A stretch of DNA of 64,000 nucleotides from Qipengyuania sp. YIM B01966 (GCF_016461955.1 NZ_JADMNM010000004.1:1-64000), one strand, 5' to 3'. Shown: positions 16,079 through 25,579, counted from the first letter of the stretch. A program made the numbers and translations. Notes: generated from the sequence alone by a model not told the origin.

Positions 16079-17311
16079 TTAGCCGCGCCAGCGGGCGATG
16101 AAAAAGCCGTCGAGCGCGCCATCATCGGTCAACATCCCGGGATCGGTCCGTAGCCAGCCCTGAGCGGTGGGCGCGAGGCCCGCGGGTAGCTCCTCGGGGC
16201 GGATGGGATCTGGGGAGAGTTGCAAGCCGGCGACTTGCTCTTCGCCCTCGGCCGCTTCCAGCGAGCAGGTGGCATAGACCAGCGTGCCGCCCGGTTTCAG
16301 CCAGCCGCCGGCGCGGGCCAGCAGCGCGGCCTGCAACTCGGCCATCGCGGCGATTTGCGGGGCGTGGATGCGGTGGAGCACATCCGGGTGTCGGCGCGCG
16401 GTGCCGGTCGCGGTGCACGGCGCGTCGAGCAGGATGGCGTCGAACGGTTCGGCAGGCGCCCATTCCAGCGCATCGGCCACCACCAGTTCGGCGACAAGGC
16501 CGGTGCGGGCGAGATTTTCGGCCATCCGCTCCACCCGGCGGGCCGCCTGGTCGAGCGCGGTGACTTGCCAGCCGGCGGCGGCGAGCTGCATCGTCTTGCC
16601 GCCCGGCGCGGCGCACAGATCGAGCACGCGGCGGCCTTCTCCCGCTGCGCCGAGTAATCGTGCGGGCAGGCTGGCGGCGAGATCCTGCACCCACCAGCGC
16701 CCCTCGGCAAAGCCGGGCAGTTCCTCCACCCGGTCTCCGCGGGCCAGACGGACATGGCCGGGGGCGAGGCTGATGCCGCCAAGTTCCTCGGCCAAACCCG
16801 CCGTCTCCGCCGGCTCGCGCAAGGTGAGATCAAGCGGCGGCGGCACGGCGAGGCCGGCGGCGATTGGGTGTGCCCGTTCGCCCCAGCGCGCGGCCACCTC
16901 TGACGGCAGCGTGGGCACCGCCGGCAGCGAAGCCCCATCCCGCAACAATGCTGCGAACACCCCATGCGCCAGCCGGCGCGGCCCGCCCGACAGCAGCGGC
17001 AGCCCGGTCGCCACCACCGCATGCGGCGGGGTGCCGAGCCGCAGCCAGCCGGCCAGCATCAACCGCAGCACCGCGCGCGGCTTGGCATCATCGGGCAGAG
17101 TCTGGCGCGTGGCGCTGTCGATCAGCGCGTCGAAATCGGTCAGCCAGCGCAGCACCTCGCCCGCCAGCGCGCGGGCCAGCGCCTTGTCGGCCCCGCTCGC
17201 CAGCCCCTGCGTCGCGCCGCGCCCGGCCTGATCGAGCGTCTCGCCCCGGCGCAGCACGGCATCGACCAGCTTGAGCGCGGCGCGGCGGGCGGGGAGACCG
17301 GGAACATCCAT
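16079..17311 (-). CDS. rsmB: 16S rRNA (cytosine-C5)-methyltransferase, RsmB/NOL1/NOP2/Sun family
   Basis: Enzyme of 410 aa that methylates a cytosine of 16S rRNA. The start at 17311 (MDVPGLPARRAALKLV) leaves a NusB-like RNA-binding domain at about 1-130. The catalytic domain has the SAM site LDLCAAPGGKTMQLA, motif IV DAPCTATGTARRHPD and the catalytic-Cys motif VYATCSLEAAEGEEQ. The C-terminus GFFIARWRG is standard. It converges with msrA (17-nt gap) and is divergent from the small DUF1674 gene. Confidence 0.92.
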   Translation of the reverse strand: MDVPGLPARRAALKLVDAVLRRGETLDQAGRGATQGLASGADKALARALAGEVLRWLTDFDALIDSATRQTLPDDAKPRAVLRLMLAGWLRLGTPPHAVVATGLPLLSGGPRRLAHGVFAALLRDGASLPAVPTLPSEVAARWGERAHPIAAGLAVPPPLDLTLREPAETAGLAEELGGISLAPGHVRLARGDRVEELPGFAEGRWWVQDLAASLPARLLGAAGEGRRVLDLCAAPGGKTMQLAAAGWQVTALDQAARRVERMAENLARTGLVAELVVADALEWAPAEPFDAILLDAPCTATGTARRHPDVLHRIHAPQIAAMAELQAALLARAGGWLKPGGTLVYATCSLEAAEGEEQVAGLQLSPDPIRPEELPAGLAPTAQGWLRTDPGMLTDDGALDGFFIARWRG

Positions 17312-17357
17312 CGCGCCGCCCCTAGCCAGCGCGGCCGGCAATGACTAGCATGGCGCA

Positions 17358-17528
17358 ATGAACAGGCCTGCACCCGACCGGCCCGGCAGCTTCGTCAAGC
17401 CGGCCTACTGGACCGATACGCCCCCGCCTGCGCCCGCGCCGATCGATCCCGAACTGTCCGATCCCGCCGGCCCCAACCCGACCCGCTATGGCGATTGGGT
17501 GAAAAAGGGCCTGGCGATCGATTTCTAG
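17358..17528 (+). CDS. DUF1674 protein, succinate dehydrogenase assembly factor 4 type
   Basis: Small protein of 56 aa, ATG at 17358. The C-terminus GPNPTRYGDWVKKGLAIDF matches the conserved DUF1674/SDHAF4 block. In mitochondria SDHAF4 binds the flavoprotein subunit of succinate dehydrogenase during assembly. The N-terminal half is Pro-rich and variable, as usual. Its TAG stop shares a CTAG tetranucleotide with the stop of the convergent hemH gene. No sdh genes are in the window. Confidence 0.85.
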   Translation: MNRPAPDRPGSFVKPAYWTDTPPPAPAPIDPELSDPAGPNPTRYGDWVKKGLAIDF

Positions 17529-18547
17529 AGCCAGCCGGACAGTTCGCGGCGGATGATGGTTTCGAGCATCGCCATGCCCGCCGCGCTATCATTGAGGCAG
17601 GTGAGCGCGGCAAAGTGCTCGCCACCGGCGGCCAGAAACTGGTCGCGCCCCTGGATCCCCAGCTCCTCCAGCGTTTCGAGGCAGTCGGCACTGAATCCCG
17701 GGGCGGCAATCGCCAGCCGCTTGGTCCCCCGGGCCGCCTCGGCAGCGATTGTCGCATCGGTCGCCGGTTCGAGCCATTTGGCCCGCCCGAAGCGCGACTG
17801 AAAACTGGTTTCGCAGCGCAGCCCCGGCCGCGCGAGCGCCGCTTCCAACAGCCGCGCGGTCTTGCGGCACTGGCAGTGATAGGGGTCGCCCAGTTCGAGC
17901 GTGCGCTGCGGCATCCCATGAAACGACAGCAGCAGCACCTCCGGCGTAAAGGGCAGCGCATCGAGCTGGCGGCCGATATCCTCGGCCAAGGCCGCGATAT
18001 GCGCCGGGTCGTCATAATAGGGCGGCAGGCTGCGCAGCGCGTGCTGCCAGCGCATCGCCCGCAGCGCATCGGCGGTCTTGTCGGCCACGGTCGCGGTGGT
18101 CGCGCCCGAATATTGCGGATAGAGCGGGGCGAGCAGGATGCGGTCGCAGCCGGCGGCCTGCATCGCGCCGAGCCGCTCGGCAATCGCCGGCTGGCCATAG
18201 CGCATCGCCCAATCGACCAGCGCGCCCTCGCCCAGACGTTGTTGCAACGCGGCCGCCTGCCGGCGCGTGATCGCGGCCAGCGGCGAACCCTCTTCGGTCC
18301 ACACCTGCGCGTAGGCATGGGCGGATTTCTTGGGCCGCGTGTTGAGGATCACCCCGCGCAGGATCGGCTGCCAGACCAGTCGCGGAAGCTCGACCACGCG
18401 CGGATCGGACAGGAATTCGGCCAGATAGCGCCGCACGGCTGCGGGTGTCGGCGCGTCGGGCGTGCCGAGATTGACCAGCAGCACACCGATGCGCGCCGTG
18501 GCGACGGGCGGATGGGGGGTGGGCAGACTTTGCGGCTGGTGGGTCAT
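17525..18547 (-). CDS. hemH: Ferrochelatase
   Basis: Last step of protoheme synthesis, insertion of Fe2+ into protoporphyrin IX; 340 aa. The start at 18547 (MTHQPQSL) overlaps the upstream gene as ATGA. Family blocks are VLLVNLGTPDAP, FLSDPRVVELPR, LAPLYPQYS, LLSFHGMPQRTLELGDPY, and FQSRFGRAKWLEP with the conserved region around the catalytic His and Glu. Cysteines in YHCQCRKT, SADCLETL and LTCLNDS are placed like those that bind a [2Fe-2S] cluster in alphaproteobacterial ferrochelatases. It ends the operon mrp / molybdenum hydroxylase / hemH. Confidence 0.95.
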   Translation of the reverse strand: MTHQPQSLPTPHPPVATARIGVLLVNLGTPDAPTPAAVRRYLAEFLSDPRVVELPRLVWQPILRGVILNTRPKKSAHAYAQVWTEEGSPLAAITRRQAAALQQRLGEGALVDWAMRYGQPAIAERLGAMQAAGCDRILLAPLYPQYSGATTATVADKTADALRAMRWQHALRSLPPYYDDPAHIAALAEDIGRQLDALPFTPEVLLLSFHGMPQRTLELGDPYHCQCRKTARLLEAALARPGLRCETSFQSRFGRAKWLEPATDATIAAEAARGTKRLAIAAPGFSADCLETLEELGIQGRDQFLAAGGEHFAALTCLNDSAAGMAMLETIIRRELSGWL

Positions 18548-20793
18548 GCAGGGCTCATCATGAAGGGCAGGCGGCGCAGGCGGATGCCGGTCGCAGAATA
18601 GAGCGCATTGCCGAGGGCCGGCGCAGCCACCGCCACCGGCAGCTCGCCCGGATCGAAGGGCGGGGCATCGCTGGCGATGAAATCGACGCGGATGTCGGGC
18701 GAGCCGGCCAGCACCGGCAGCGCCAGTTCGCGCAATTTGCCATGCGTGGGCAGGCCGCCGGCATAATGGGTCGCGCTGCCGAGCGCGAGCGACAGGCCGT
18801 AGATCAGCCCGCCTTCGACCTGCTGCACGGCGATATCGCGATTGATGACCCGGCCGATATCCAGCGCAGCGGCGAGATGCATCACCTCGATACCGCGTGG
18901 CCCCTGCCGGGCAGTGGCGACACAGGCAATGCGCCCGCTGGTTTCGCCCAGCCGCATCCAGTGGCAGGCGAGACCCTGCCCGCTGCGATTGCCGCCGCCA
19001 TCCCAAGCGCCCAGCCGCGCGGCGGCCTGCAGGCAGGCGACCATCCTCAGATCGTGCGCCAGCAGGCGGATGCGATAGGACAGGGGTTCCTGCCCCAGCC
19101 GGGCGGCGAGTTCGTCCACAGCGGTTTCGGTGACGAAGGCGGTGATGCCATGCGCCCCGCCGCGCATCCGGCCAGCCGGGACCATGCCGGCGACCGGCAC
19201 ATGATCGAGCACCGCATCGGGGATGCCGTATTCCGGCAGGCCGCCCTCCACCGCCAGCGCATCGGCGGTATCGGCCACGTCGGCCAACGCCTCGGCCGCG
19301 CTGCTGTCGGCAAACAGCCGCGCGCCCAGCTCCTGCGTGCTCGCCTGCGTGGCGATGCGGGTGCGCCATGCGGCGATCGCGCCGCCGGTGGCCAGCCGCA
19401 CGCCGACGGTCGCCGCCGCCGGGGCGCGCGGGCGGGTCAGCAGTGTCTCCTGCCAGCGGGTGAGCGTCAGGCTGACGGGGCGCCCGGCCGCTATCGCCAG
19501 CCTGACCGCGATCCCCAGCTGATCATGCTCCAGCCGCCGGTCGAAGCTACCGCCGGCCGGCATCGGATAAAGCACCGTGCGAGCGGGGGAGATGCCGGCG
19601 GCCGCGGCGGCGGCCAGCCGGGCCTGTTCGGGGGCCTGGCTCGCCACCCACACTTCCAGCCGTCCATCGGCCAGCCGGGCGGCTGCGCTGGCATTTTCGA
19701 GCGGCGCGTGCAGCGCGGGGGCAAAATCGTAGCGCGCGCCGAAATCGACCTTGTCCAGCGCCGCATCGCCCGCGCCGCGCTCCGCAATGCGGGAGCCCGC
19801 GCCATGCCGGATCGCATAATCGAGCGTCGCGTCGATCCCGCTGGTGGCGGGAGCGCCGGTGACGATGAAGCGCGGGGCGGCGGCGGCCAGCACGCGCTCT
19901 GCGCTCCAGCTATCGGCGGCGGCAGCGGCGAGCCAGTTGTCGCCTTCGGCCAGCGCGATGAAGCCCGGCACCTTTTCGGCGGCGGTGCGGTCTAATCCGG
20001 TCAGCGCGCTTTCGCCCAGCGGACCACAGCGCACCGCGCCGAACACCATGTCGGGCAGGCGGACATCGCCGGCGAACAGATAGGATCCGTCCGACTTGCT
20101 CGGCAGGTCGAGCCGGGGGAAGACCGACAGCGCGCCATCCTCGATCGGAATCTCGGCATCACTCGGCGCCTGCGCGCGCAGCGGCGGCGGGTCGGGCGGG
20201 GGCAGGCGCGCGGCATCGTCGGCCAGCGCGCCGAAGCGCAGCGCCTTGCCCTGATGGCGGACCGTGCCGCCAATGACCTCGCACGCTTCCCAGTCGACGT
20301 CCCAGCGCTCGGCCGCGGCCATCGCCAGCATCGCCCGCGCCGCCGCGCCCGCCTCGCGGCAGGGCTGTTCATAGGCGGCGAGCGTGGTGCCGGCGGCGGT
20401 CGCGGTGAAATTGCCATTGGCCGCCCAGCGTGCCGCCCCGAAGCTGCCGCTGCCGGGCGTTGCCCACAGCGCTGACCAGTATTCGGCCAGCGCGACATTG
20501 GGATAGGCGCCGCTCGGCGGGACCGGCTCGACCGCGATCTGGCGCCAGTCCGCGCCCAGTTCCATCGCCACGATCTGCGGCAGCAGCGTCGATACGCCCT
20601 GCCCCATTTCGAGCTGCGGCAGCGCGATGGTCACGATCCCGTCGCGCCCGATCCGCAGCCACGCGCCGAACGCGCTTTCGCCCGCGCGCGGGGCCAGCGG
20701 CGCGTCATATCCGCGCGGCAGCAGTGCAAAGGCGATCAGCAGCCCGCCGCCGGCCGCCGCGCCCGCCAACAGCCCCCGGCGCGACAGATGCAT
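18544..20793 (-). CDS. Xanthine dehydrogenase-family molybdopterin-binding subunit (IorB-like)
   Basis: Large molybdenum hydroxylase subunit of 749 aa. The start at 20793 begins MHLSRRGLLAGAAAGG, a twin-arginine-type signal with a hydrophobic core, so a membrane or periplasmic location is likely. The body matches the beta subunit of isoquinoline 1-oxidoreductase-like enzymes (LPQLEMGQGVSTLLPQIVAMELG, GSFGAARWAANGNF, RMRGGAHGITAFVTE, EGGLIYGLSLAL). Such enzymes need a separate small [2Fe-2S] subunit (IorA), but none is adjacent. It overlaps hemH by ATGA and starts 2 nt after the mrp stop. The substrate is unknown; an aldehyde or N-heterocycle is usual for the family. Confidence 0.88.
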   Translation of the reverse strand: MHLSRRGLLAGAAAGGGLLIAFALLPRGYDAPLAPRAGESAFGAWLRIGRDGIVTIALPQLEMGQGVSTLLPQIVAMELGADWRQIAVEPVPPSGAYPNVALAEYWSALWATPGSGSFGAARWAANGNFTATAAGTTLAAYEQPCREAGAAARAMLAMAAAERWDVDWEACEVIGGTVRHQGKALRFGALADDAARLPPPDPPPLRAQAPSDAEIPIEDGALSVFPRLDLPSKSDGSYLFAGDVRLPDMVFGAVRCGPLGESALTGLDRTAAEKVPGFIALAEGDNWLAAAAADSWSAERVLAAAAPRFIVTGAPATSGIDATLDYAIRHGAGSRIAERGAGDAALDKVDFGARYDFAPALHAPLENASAAARLADGRLEVWVASQAPEQARLAAAAAAGISPARTVLYPMPAGGSFDRRLEHDQLGIAVRLAIAAGRPVSLTLTRWQETLLTRPRAPAAATVGVRLATGGAIAAWRTRIATQASTQELGARLFADSSAAEALADVADTADALAVEGGLPEYGIPDAVLDHVPVAGMVPAGRMRGGAHGITAFVTETAVDELAARLGQEPLSYRIRLLAHDLRMVACLQAAARLGAWDGGGNRSGQGLACHWMRLGETSGRIACVATARQGPRGIEVMHLAAALDIGRVINRDIAVQQVEGGLIYGLSLALGSATHYAGGLPTHGKLRELALPVLAGSPDIRVDFIASDAPPFDPGELPVAVAAPALGNALYSATGIRLRRLPFMMSPA

Positions 20794-20795
20794 CG

Positions 20796-21758
20796 TCAGC
20801 CGATCTCGGTCAGTCGCGCCGCCACCCGCGCGGCGATGGCGGCGAACGCCTGCCCTTCGGCGCTGTCCGTCGCCGCCGAGGGCGTGCCGGCGTCGCCGCC
20901 GGTGCGGATGGCCATAGCCAGCGGCACCCGTCCGAGGAAGGGCACCCCCATCTCGGCCGCCGCCGCCTCGACCCCGCCGGCGCCGAACGGATCGCTGATC
21001 TCGCCGCAATGCGGGCAGGCATAGCCGGCCATGTTCTCGACCAGACCAAGCAGCGGCACCTTGCCCAGTTCGAACAGAGCGGCGGCGCGGCGCGCGTCGA
21101 TCAGCGCAAGGTCTTGCGGGCTCGACACGATCACCGCGCCCGCCGGCTTGTATTTCTGCAGCATGGTCAGCTGGATGTCGCCCGTGCCCGGCGGCAGATC
21201 GACCAGCAGCAATTCGACATCGCCCCAATGCGCGTCGATCAGCTGGCCCAGCGCGCCGGCAGCCATCGGCCCACGCCAGGCGATCGCCTGCCCGGCTTCG
21301 GCCAAATGGCCCATCGACAGCGCCGGGATGCCCGCCGCGCCGATCACCGGCATCAATTTGTCGTCACGGGCAATCGGTCGCTCGCCTGCCGAGGCGAGCA
21401 GTGTCGGCACCGATGGGCCGTGAATATCGGCATCGACCACGCCGACCTTGTGCCCCGCGCGGGCCAGCGCCACCGCCAGATTGACCGTCAGCGTCGATTT
21501 GCCGACCCCGCCCTTGCCCGAACCAACCGCGATGATCCGCCGCGCGGTCTTGGCGGCGAGCATCGCGATGCGCGCTTCGGCAATTGCCGGGTGCGCTTCG
21601 AGCGCGGCGCGGGCGGCCTGTTCCATCGCCTCGCGCGCGGCCGGGTCGAGCCCGGTTGCGTCGATCACCACGATTGCCCGCCCATCGGCCAGCCGCGCGC
21701 TGCTGGCGCGCGCGGCGATTGCGCCGGGGAGGAGCGCCTTGAGAGCTGCCTCGTCCAT
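20796..21758 (-). CDS. apbC: Mrp/NBP35-family P-loop ATPase, iron-sulfur cluster carrier
   Basis: Protein of 320 aa that carries and delivers Fe-S clusters to apoproteins. The N-terminal MIP18-like region is about 1-70. The deviant Walker A motif GSGKGGVGKST is at about 79-89, then VDADIHGPSVP and LLLVDLPPGTGD. The CxxC cluster-binding motif is YACPHCGE. The start at 21758 (MDEAALKALL) was chosen because it begins the family N-terminus; longer in-frame starts reach back into the antisense of hflK. It is the first gene of the mrp / molybdenum hydroxylase / hemH unit and divergent from hflK. Confidence 0.93.
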   Translation of the reverse strand: MDEAALKALLPGAIAARASSARLADGRAIVVIDATGLDPAAREAMEQAARAALEAHPAIAEARIAMLAAKTARRIIAVGSGKGGVGKSTLTVNLAVALARAGHKVGVVDADIHGPSVPTLLASAGERPIARDDKLMPVIGAAGIPALSMGHLAEAGQAIAWRGPMAAGALGQLIDAHWGDVELLLVDLPPGTGDIQLTMLQKYKPAGAVIVSSPQDLALIDARRAAALFELGKVPLLGLVENMAGYACPHCGEISDPFGAGGVEAAAAEMGVPFLGRVPLAMAIRTGGDAGTPSAATDSAEGQAFAAIAARVAARLTEIG

Positions 21759-21833
21759 CGCCGCTGCCTCTAGCAGCAAAATTGCCGCCGCCACCCCTGT
21801 TTTTCCCGGCGCACTGTCTCTACATGGCGACGC

Positions 21834-23003
21834 ATGGAGATGATGGACGGATGGAAACGGCGGATCGCGCTGGGGATGGCCGGCAAGAGCCCGTGGGGCG
21901 GCAAGGGCGACACGCCGTCGCCGGAACCCGGCGCTGGTGAACCGGGCCCGCCGCCTGCCGCCGACAATCGGGGCGGACCGCGCAATCCGTGGCTGCCAGG
22001 CGGCACCGGCAGCAGTGACGAGACGCCGCGCCGTTCGGCCAGTATCGAGGATATCTTCCGCCAGCGTGTGCGCGGCCCCGCGCCGGGCGGCGGTGGTGGC
22101 GGCGGAAGCAATTTCCGCCTGCCCGAACGGCCCGGCGGCAAGAGCTGGTTCCCGCTCGCCATCGCCGGCATTGCCGGGCTGTGGCTGCTGGTCTCGAGCA
22201 CGCATCAGGTCGCCCCGCGCGAGGAAGGGATCGTCACCACTTTCGGCAAATACAGCCGGACGCTCGATTCCGGGCTCAATTTCACCCTCCCTTGGCCGGT
22301 CCAGCAGGTCGATGTGACCGACGTGACCTCGATCCGGTCGGAAAAGATTCCCGAAGGCGGCGAACAGAAGCTGATCCTGACCAGCGACCAGAACCTCGTC
22401 GATCTGAGCTATGTCGTGCGCTGGAATATCAAGGACTTGAAGCAGTACAAGTTCCAGCTGGCCGAGCCCGAAGAAACCGTGCGCGAGGTGGCCGAGGCAG
22501 CCATGCGCGCCTCGGTGGCAGAACAGTCGCTCGACGCGACAGTCTCGGGGGCGGGCCGCGCGGAAATCGAACAGAACGTCCGCAGCCGGATGCAGGCGGT
22601 GCTCGACGCCTATCGGTCGGGCATTGCCGTACAAGGCGTCGAAATCGAACGCACCGACCCGCCCGAACGGGTGGTCGAAGCCTTCAAGGACGTGTCTGCC
22701 GCGCAGCAGGATGCCGATGCCGAAATCAACCGCGCGCGCGCCTATGCCCAGCAGGTGCTGGCGCAGGCGCAGGGTGATGCCGCGGCGTTCGACAAGATCT
22801 ACGAGGAATATCGCCTCGCCCCCGAAGTGACCCGGCGACGGCTGTATTACGAAACCATGGAAAGCGTCCTCGCCAAGACCGACAAGGTGGTGGTCGAGGC
22901 CGACGGGGTGACACCATATCTGCCGTTGCGCGAAATCCAGCGCCGGGCCCGCCCGGCGGAAGGTGCCGGCGCCGCGCCCGCCGCCCCGGCACAGGAGCAG
23001 TAA
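21834..23003 (+). CDS. hflK: FtsH protease activity modulator HflK
   Basis: SPFH-domain inner-membrane protein of 389 aa that with HflC forms a large cage around FtsH. The N-terminus is Gly/Pro-rich (about 1-100). One membrane helix is at about 105-122 (WFPLAIAGIAGLWLLVSS). The SPFH domain begins VAPREEGIVTTFGKYSRTLDSG, and a coiled C-terminal part contains AQAQGDAAAFDKIYEEY. The first Met may be 21834 or one of two Mets within nine nucleotides. It ends 1 nt before the hflC start. Confidence 0.95.
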   Translation: MEMMDGWKRRIALGMAGKSPWGGKGDTPSPEPGAGEPGPPPAADNRGGPRNPWLPGGTGSSDETPRRSASIEDIFRQRVRGPAPGGGGGGGSNFRLPERPGGKSWFPLAIAGIAGLWLLVSSTHQVAPREEGIVTTFGKYSRTLDSGLNFTLPWPVQQVDVTDVTSIRSEKIPEGGEQKLILTSDQNLVDLSYVVRWNIKDLKQYKFQLAEPEETVREVAEAAMRASVAEQSLDATVSGAGRAEIEQNVRSRMQAVLDAYRSGIAVQGVEIERTDPPERVVEAFKDVSAAQQDADAEINRARAYAQQVLAQAQGDAAAFDKIYEEYRLAPEVTRRRLYYETMESVLAKTDKVVVEADGVTPYLPLREIQRRARPAEGAGAAPAAPAQEQ

Positions 23004-23004
23004 G

Positions 23005-23850
23005 ATGACCAACCTGTGGCAGAACCACAAAGCATCGCTGCTGGCGCTGGGTGCGCTGGCCATCGCGCTGATGAGCGCGGTCGTGGTGGTCCCCGAAACC
23101 CAGCAGGCGGTGGTCGTGCGCACAGGCGATCCGGTGCGCGTGATCAACCGCTTCCGTCCCGACACGCCCTATGGCCAGACCGGCGCGGGGATGGTGTTGC
23201 GGATCCCGTTTTTCGAGCGCGTTCAGCGGATCGACAAGCGGGTGATGGACCTCGACATGGACCGCCAGCAGGTGCTGTCGAGCGATCAGCAGCGGCTCCA
23301 GGTCGATGCCTATGCGCGCTATCGGATTATCGATCCGGTGCGCATGGTCCGCACATCGGGCACGACCGACAATCTGGTCAACCAATTAAACCCGATCTTT
23401 ACATCCGTCCTGCGGCAGGAACTCGGCCGTCGCCCGTTCGCCGCCATGCTGACTGCCGAGCGGGGCACCGCGATGCAGAACATCCGCGCCACGCTCGACC
23501 GGCAGGCGCGGCAATATGGCGCGCAGATCATCGACGTCAGGATTAAGCGCGCCGATCTGCCCGACGGCCGCCCGCTCGAAGCGGCCTTCACCCGGATGGA
23601 AACCGACCGCGAGGAAGAGGCGGCGACGATCCGCGCACAAGGCCGCAAGAACGCGCAGATCATCCGCGCCGAGGCCGAGGCCGAGGCCGCCCGCACCTAT
23701 GCCACCGCGTTCGGCAAGGACCCGCAATTCTACGATTTTTACCGCGCGATGGAGAGCTACCGGCGGACGTTCGAACAGGGTCAGGGGGACAGCTCGTTCG
23801 TCCTCTCGCCCGACAACGAATATATGCGCCAGTTCCGCGGCCAACGCTGA
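23005..23850 (+). CDS. hflC: Protease modulator HflC
   Basis: Partner of HflK, 281 aa, ATG at 23005 (MTNLWQNHKASLLALG). A signal-anchor helix is at about 9-28, followed by an SPFH domain (ETQQAVVVRTGDPVRV, LDMDRQQVLSSDQQRLQVDAYARY) and a helical C-terminal half (RAEAEAEAARTYATAFGKDPQFYDFYRAMESY). The stop-to-start gap with hflK is one base, so the two are translationally coupled. It is followed by a degP-type protease gene after 121 nt, a common alphaproteobacterial order. Confidence 0.95.
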   Translation: MTNLWQNHKASLLALGALAIALMSAVVVVPETQQAVVVRTGDPVRVINRFRPDTPYGQTGAGMVLRIPFFERVQRIDKRVMDLDMDRQQVLSSDQQRLQVDAYARYRIIDPVRMVRTSGTTDNLVNQLNPIFTSVLRQELGRRPFAAMLTAERGTAMQNIRATLDRQARQYGAQIIDVRIKRADLPDGRPLEAAFTRMETDREEEAATIRAQGRKNAQIIRAEAEAEAARTYATAFGKDPQFYDFYRAMESYRRTFEQGQGDSSFVLSPDNEYMRQFRGQR

Positions 23851-23971
23851 TCGGGCGCCGTGGCCCGTTGGTCGGACCAGCGGGCCGCCATTCAATGCCG
23901 GTTCAGGGGTGCTCGCCTGAATCCGGCACGGGCCCGGCAAGATTGGCGGGCGGGAAGGACAGGAAAAGGAC

Positions 23972-25522
23972 GTGAGACGCGTGCGCTATGCTTATGGACT
24001 GACAACCGCGCTGCTGGTGGGCGGTGCGGCGCTTTCGCTGGTGACCGGCCATCCCGCCGGCGCTCAGGTGGCCCAGAATGACGGCAGCGAGATTGCCCGG
24101 GTGGTGCCGCGCGCCGGCGCGCCGGCGAGCTTCGCCGATCTGACCGCGCAATTGCAGCCGGCGGTGGTCAATATCTCGACCCGCCAGCGGATCGAGGTGC
24201 AGCAGAATCAGAACCCCTTTGCCGGCACGCCGTTCGAAGGGCTGTTCAACCAGCGTAACTCCCAACCCCAGCGCCCGCAGACGCAGGAAGCGCAATCGCT
24301 CGGCTCGGGCTTCATCATCTCGGCCGACGGGGTGGTGGTAACCAACAATCATGTTGTCACTGCCGGAGGGCGCGCGCGGATCGAAAGCATCACCGTGACC
24401 ATGCCCGACGGTACCGAATATCCGGCCGAACTGGTCGGCGCGGATGCCGCGTCCGACCTTGCGGTGCTGAAAATCTCGCGGCGCGAGCCATTCCCGTTCG
24501 TCAATTTCGGCGATTCCAGCCGGACCCGGGTGGGCGACTGGGTGATCGCTATTGGCAATCCCTTCGGCCTCGGCGGAACGGTGACCAGCGGGATCATCTC
24601 GGCGGTTTATCGCAATACCGGCATGGGCGGCGCCTATGACCGCTATCTCCAGACCGATGCGGCGATCAACCGCGGCAATTCGGGCGGCCCGATGTTCGAC
24701 ATGCAGGGCAATGTCATCGGTATCAACAATGCGATCTTCTCGCCGTCCGGCGGCAGCGTGGGCATCGGCTTTGCCATTCCGGCCGAAACCGCCGCTCCGA
24801 TCGTCGAGCGGCTCCGTCGCGGCCAGGCCATCGAGCGCGGCTATCTCGGCATCCGCATCGCGCCGCTGAACGAGGATCTCGCCGCATCGCTCGGCCTGCC
24901 GCGCAACCAGGGCGAATTCGTCCAGGCGGTCGAGCCCGGCCAGCCGGCCGAGCGCGCCGGCATTCGTGCGGGCGACGTGGTGCTGAGGGTCAACAACCAG
25001 CCGGTGACGCCCGAACAGTCGTTGTCGTTCCTGGTCGCCAATGTGCGGCCCGGCACCCGCATTCCGGTCGAACTGGTCCGTGACGGGCGACGGATGACCG
25101 TCACTGCCGAGGTCGCCCGTCGGCCGAGCGACGATGAATTGCGCCAGCAGCAGATGTTCAACGGTAACGAGGGCGACGATACGCCGCCGCCGGCCGAAGG
25201 CGACACCAACACGGTGATCGAAAGCGGGCTGGGCCTGAAAGTGCTGGCGCTGACTCCGCAGATTGCCGGGCAGCTTGGCGTCGGCCCCGAAACGCGCGGG
25301 GTGGTGATCGGCGCGGTGGACCAGAACTCCGATGCAGCGCGCAAGGGGCTTCAGCGCGGCGACATCATCCTCAGCGCCAATTACCGCGACGTGACCGACG
25401 CCGCGCAGCTTCAGGCGGTGATCGAGGAAGCCCGCCGCTCAGGCCGCGCGGCCGTGCTGCTGCGCGTGCAGCGGCGCGGGATGCCGGCGGCCTATGTCCC
25501 GGTGCGGCTCGGCAGCGGCTGA
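23972..25522 (+). CDS. degP: Do-family periplasmic serine endopeptidase (DegP/MucD-like)
   Basis: Envelope quality-control protease of 516 aa. It starts at GTG 23972 after GGAAAAGGA. The signal peptide is about 1-31 (LLVGGAALSLVTGHPAGAQ). The catalytic triad is His 127 (TNNHVVT), Asp 162 (SDLAVLK) and Ser 237 (RGNSGGPMF). Two PDZ domains follow, at about 280-375 (GYLGIRIAPL) and 420-510. The linker between them is acidic and Pro-rich. It sits downstream of hflKC and ends at a strong terminator. Confidence 0.93.
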   Translation: MRRVRYAYGLTTALLVGGAALSLVTGHPAGAQVAQNDGSEIARVVPRAGAPASFADLTAQLQPAVVNISTRQRIEVQQNQNPFAGTPFEGLFNQRNSQPQRPQTQEAQSLGSGFIISADGVVVTNNHVVTAGGRARIESITVTMPDGTEYPAELVGADAASDLAVLKISRREPFPFVNFGDSSRTRVGDWVIAIGNPFGLGGTVTSGIISAVYRNTGMGGAYDRYLQTDAAINRGNSGGPMFDMQGNVIGINNAIFSPSGGSVGIGFAIPAETAAPIVERLRRGQAIERGYLGIRIAPLNEDLAASLGLPRNQGEFVQAVEPGQPAERAGIRAGDVVLRVNNQPVTPEQSLSFLVANVRPGTRIPVELVRDGRRMTVTAEVARRPSDDELRQQQMFNGNEGDDTPPPAEGDTNTVIESGLGLKVLALTPQIAGQLGVGPETRGVVIGAVDQNSDAARKGLQRGDIILSANYRDVTDAAQLQAVIEEARRSGRAAVLLRVQRRGMPAAYVPVRLGSG

Positions 25523-25540
25523 CCTCGCATAGCCTGCCTG

Positions 25541-25579
25541 AAAAGCCCCTCCCGCCGGCATCGGCGTGGAGGGGTTTTT
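25541..25579. terminator. Bidirectional intrinsic terminator between degP and the PBP1A gene
   Basis: CCCCTCC (25546-25552) pairs with GGAGGGG (25568-25574), with further inner CGCC/GGCG pairing. AAAA flanks it on the left and TTTTT on the right, so it can stop transcription from both converging genes. It lies 19 nt after the protease stop and at the 3' end of the PBP gene. Confidence 0.85.

Noticed and set aside
20796-23165. Very long minus-strand frame (789 codons) covering hflK antisense and mrp
   Set aside because: Only its C-terminal 320 residues, from 21758, match Mrp/ApbC; the upstream extension is antisense of hflK and hflC.
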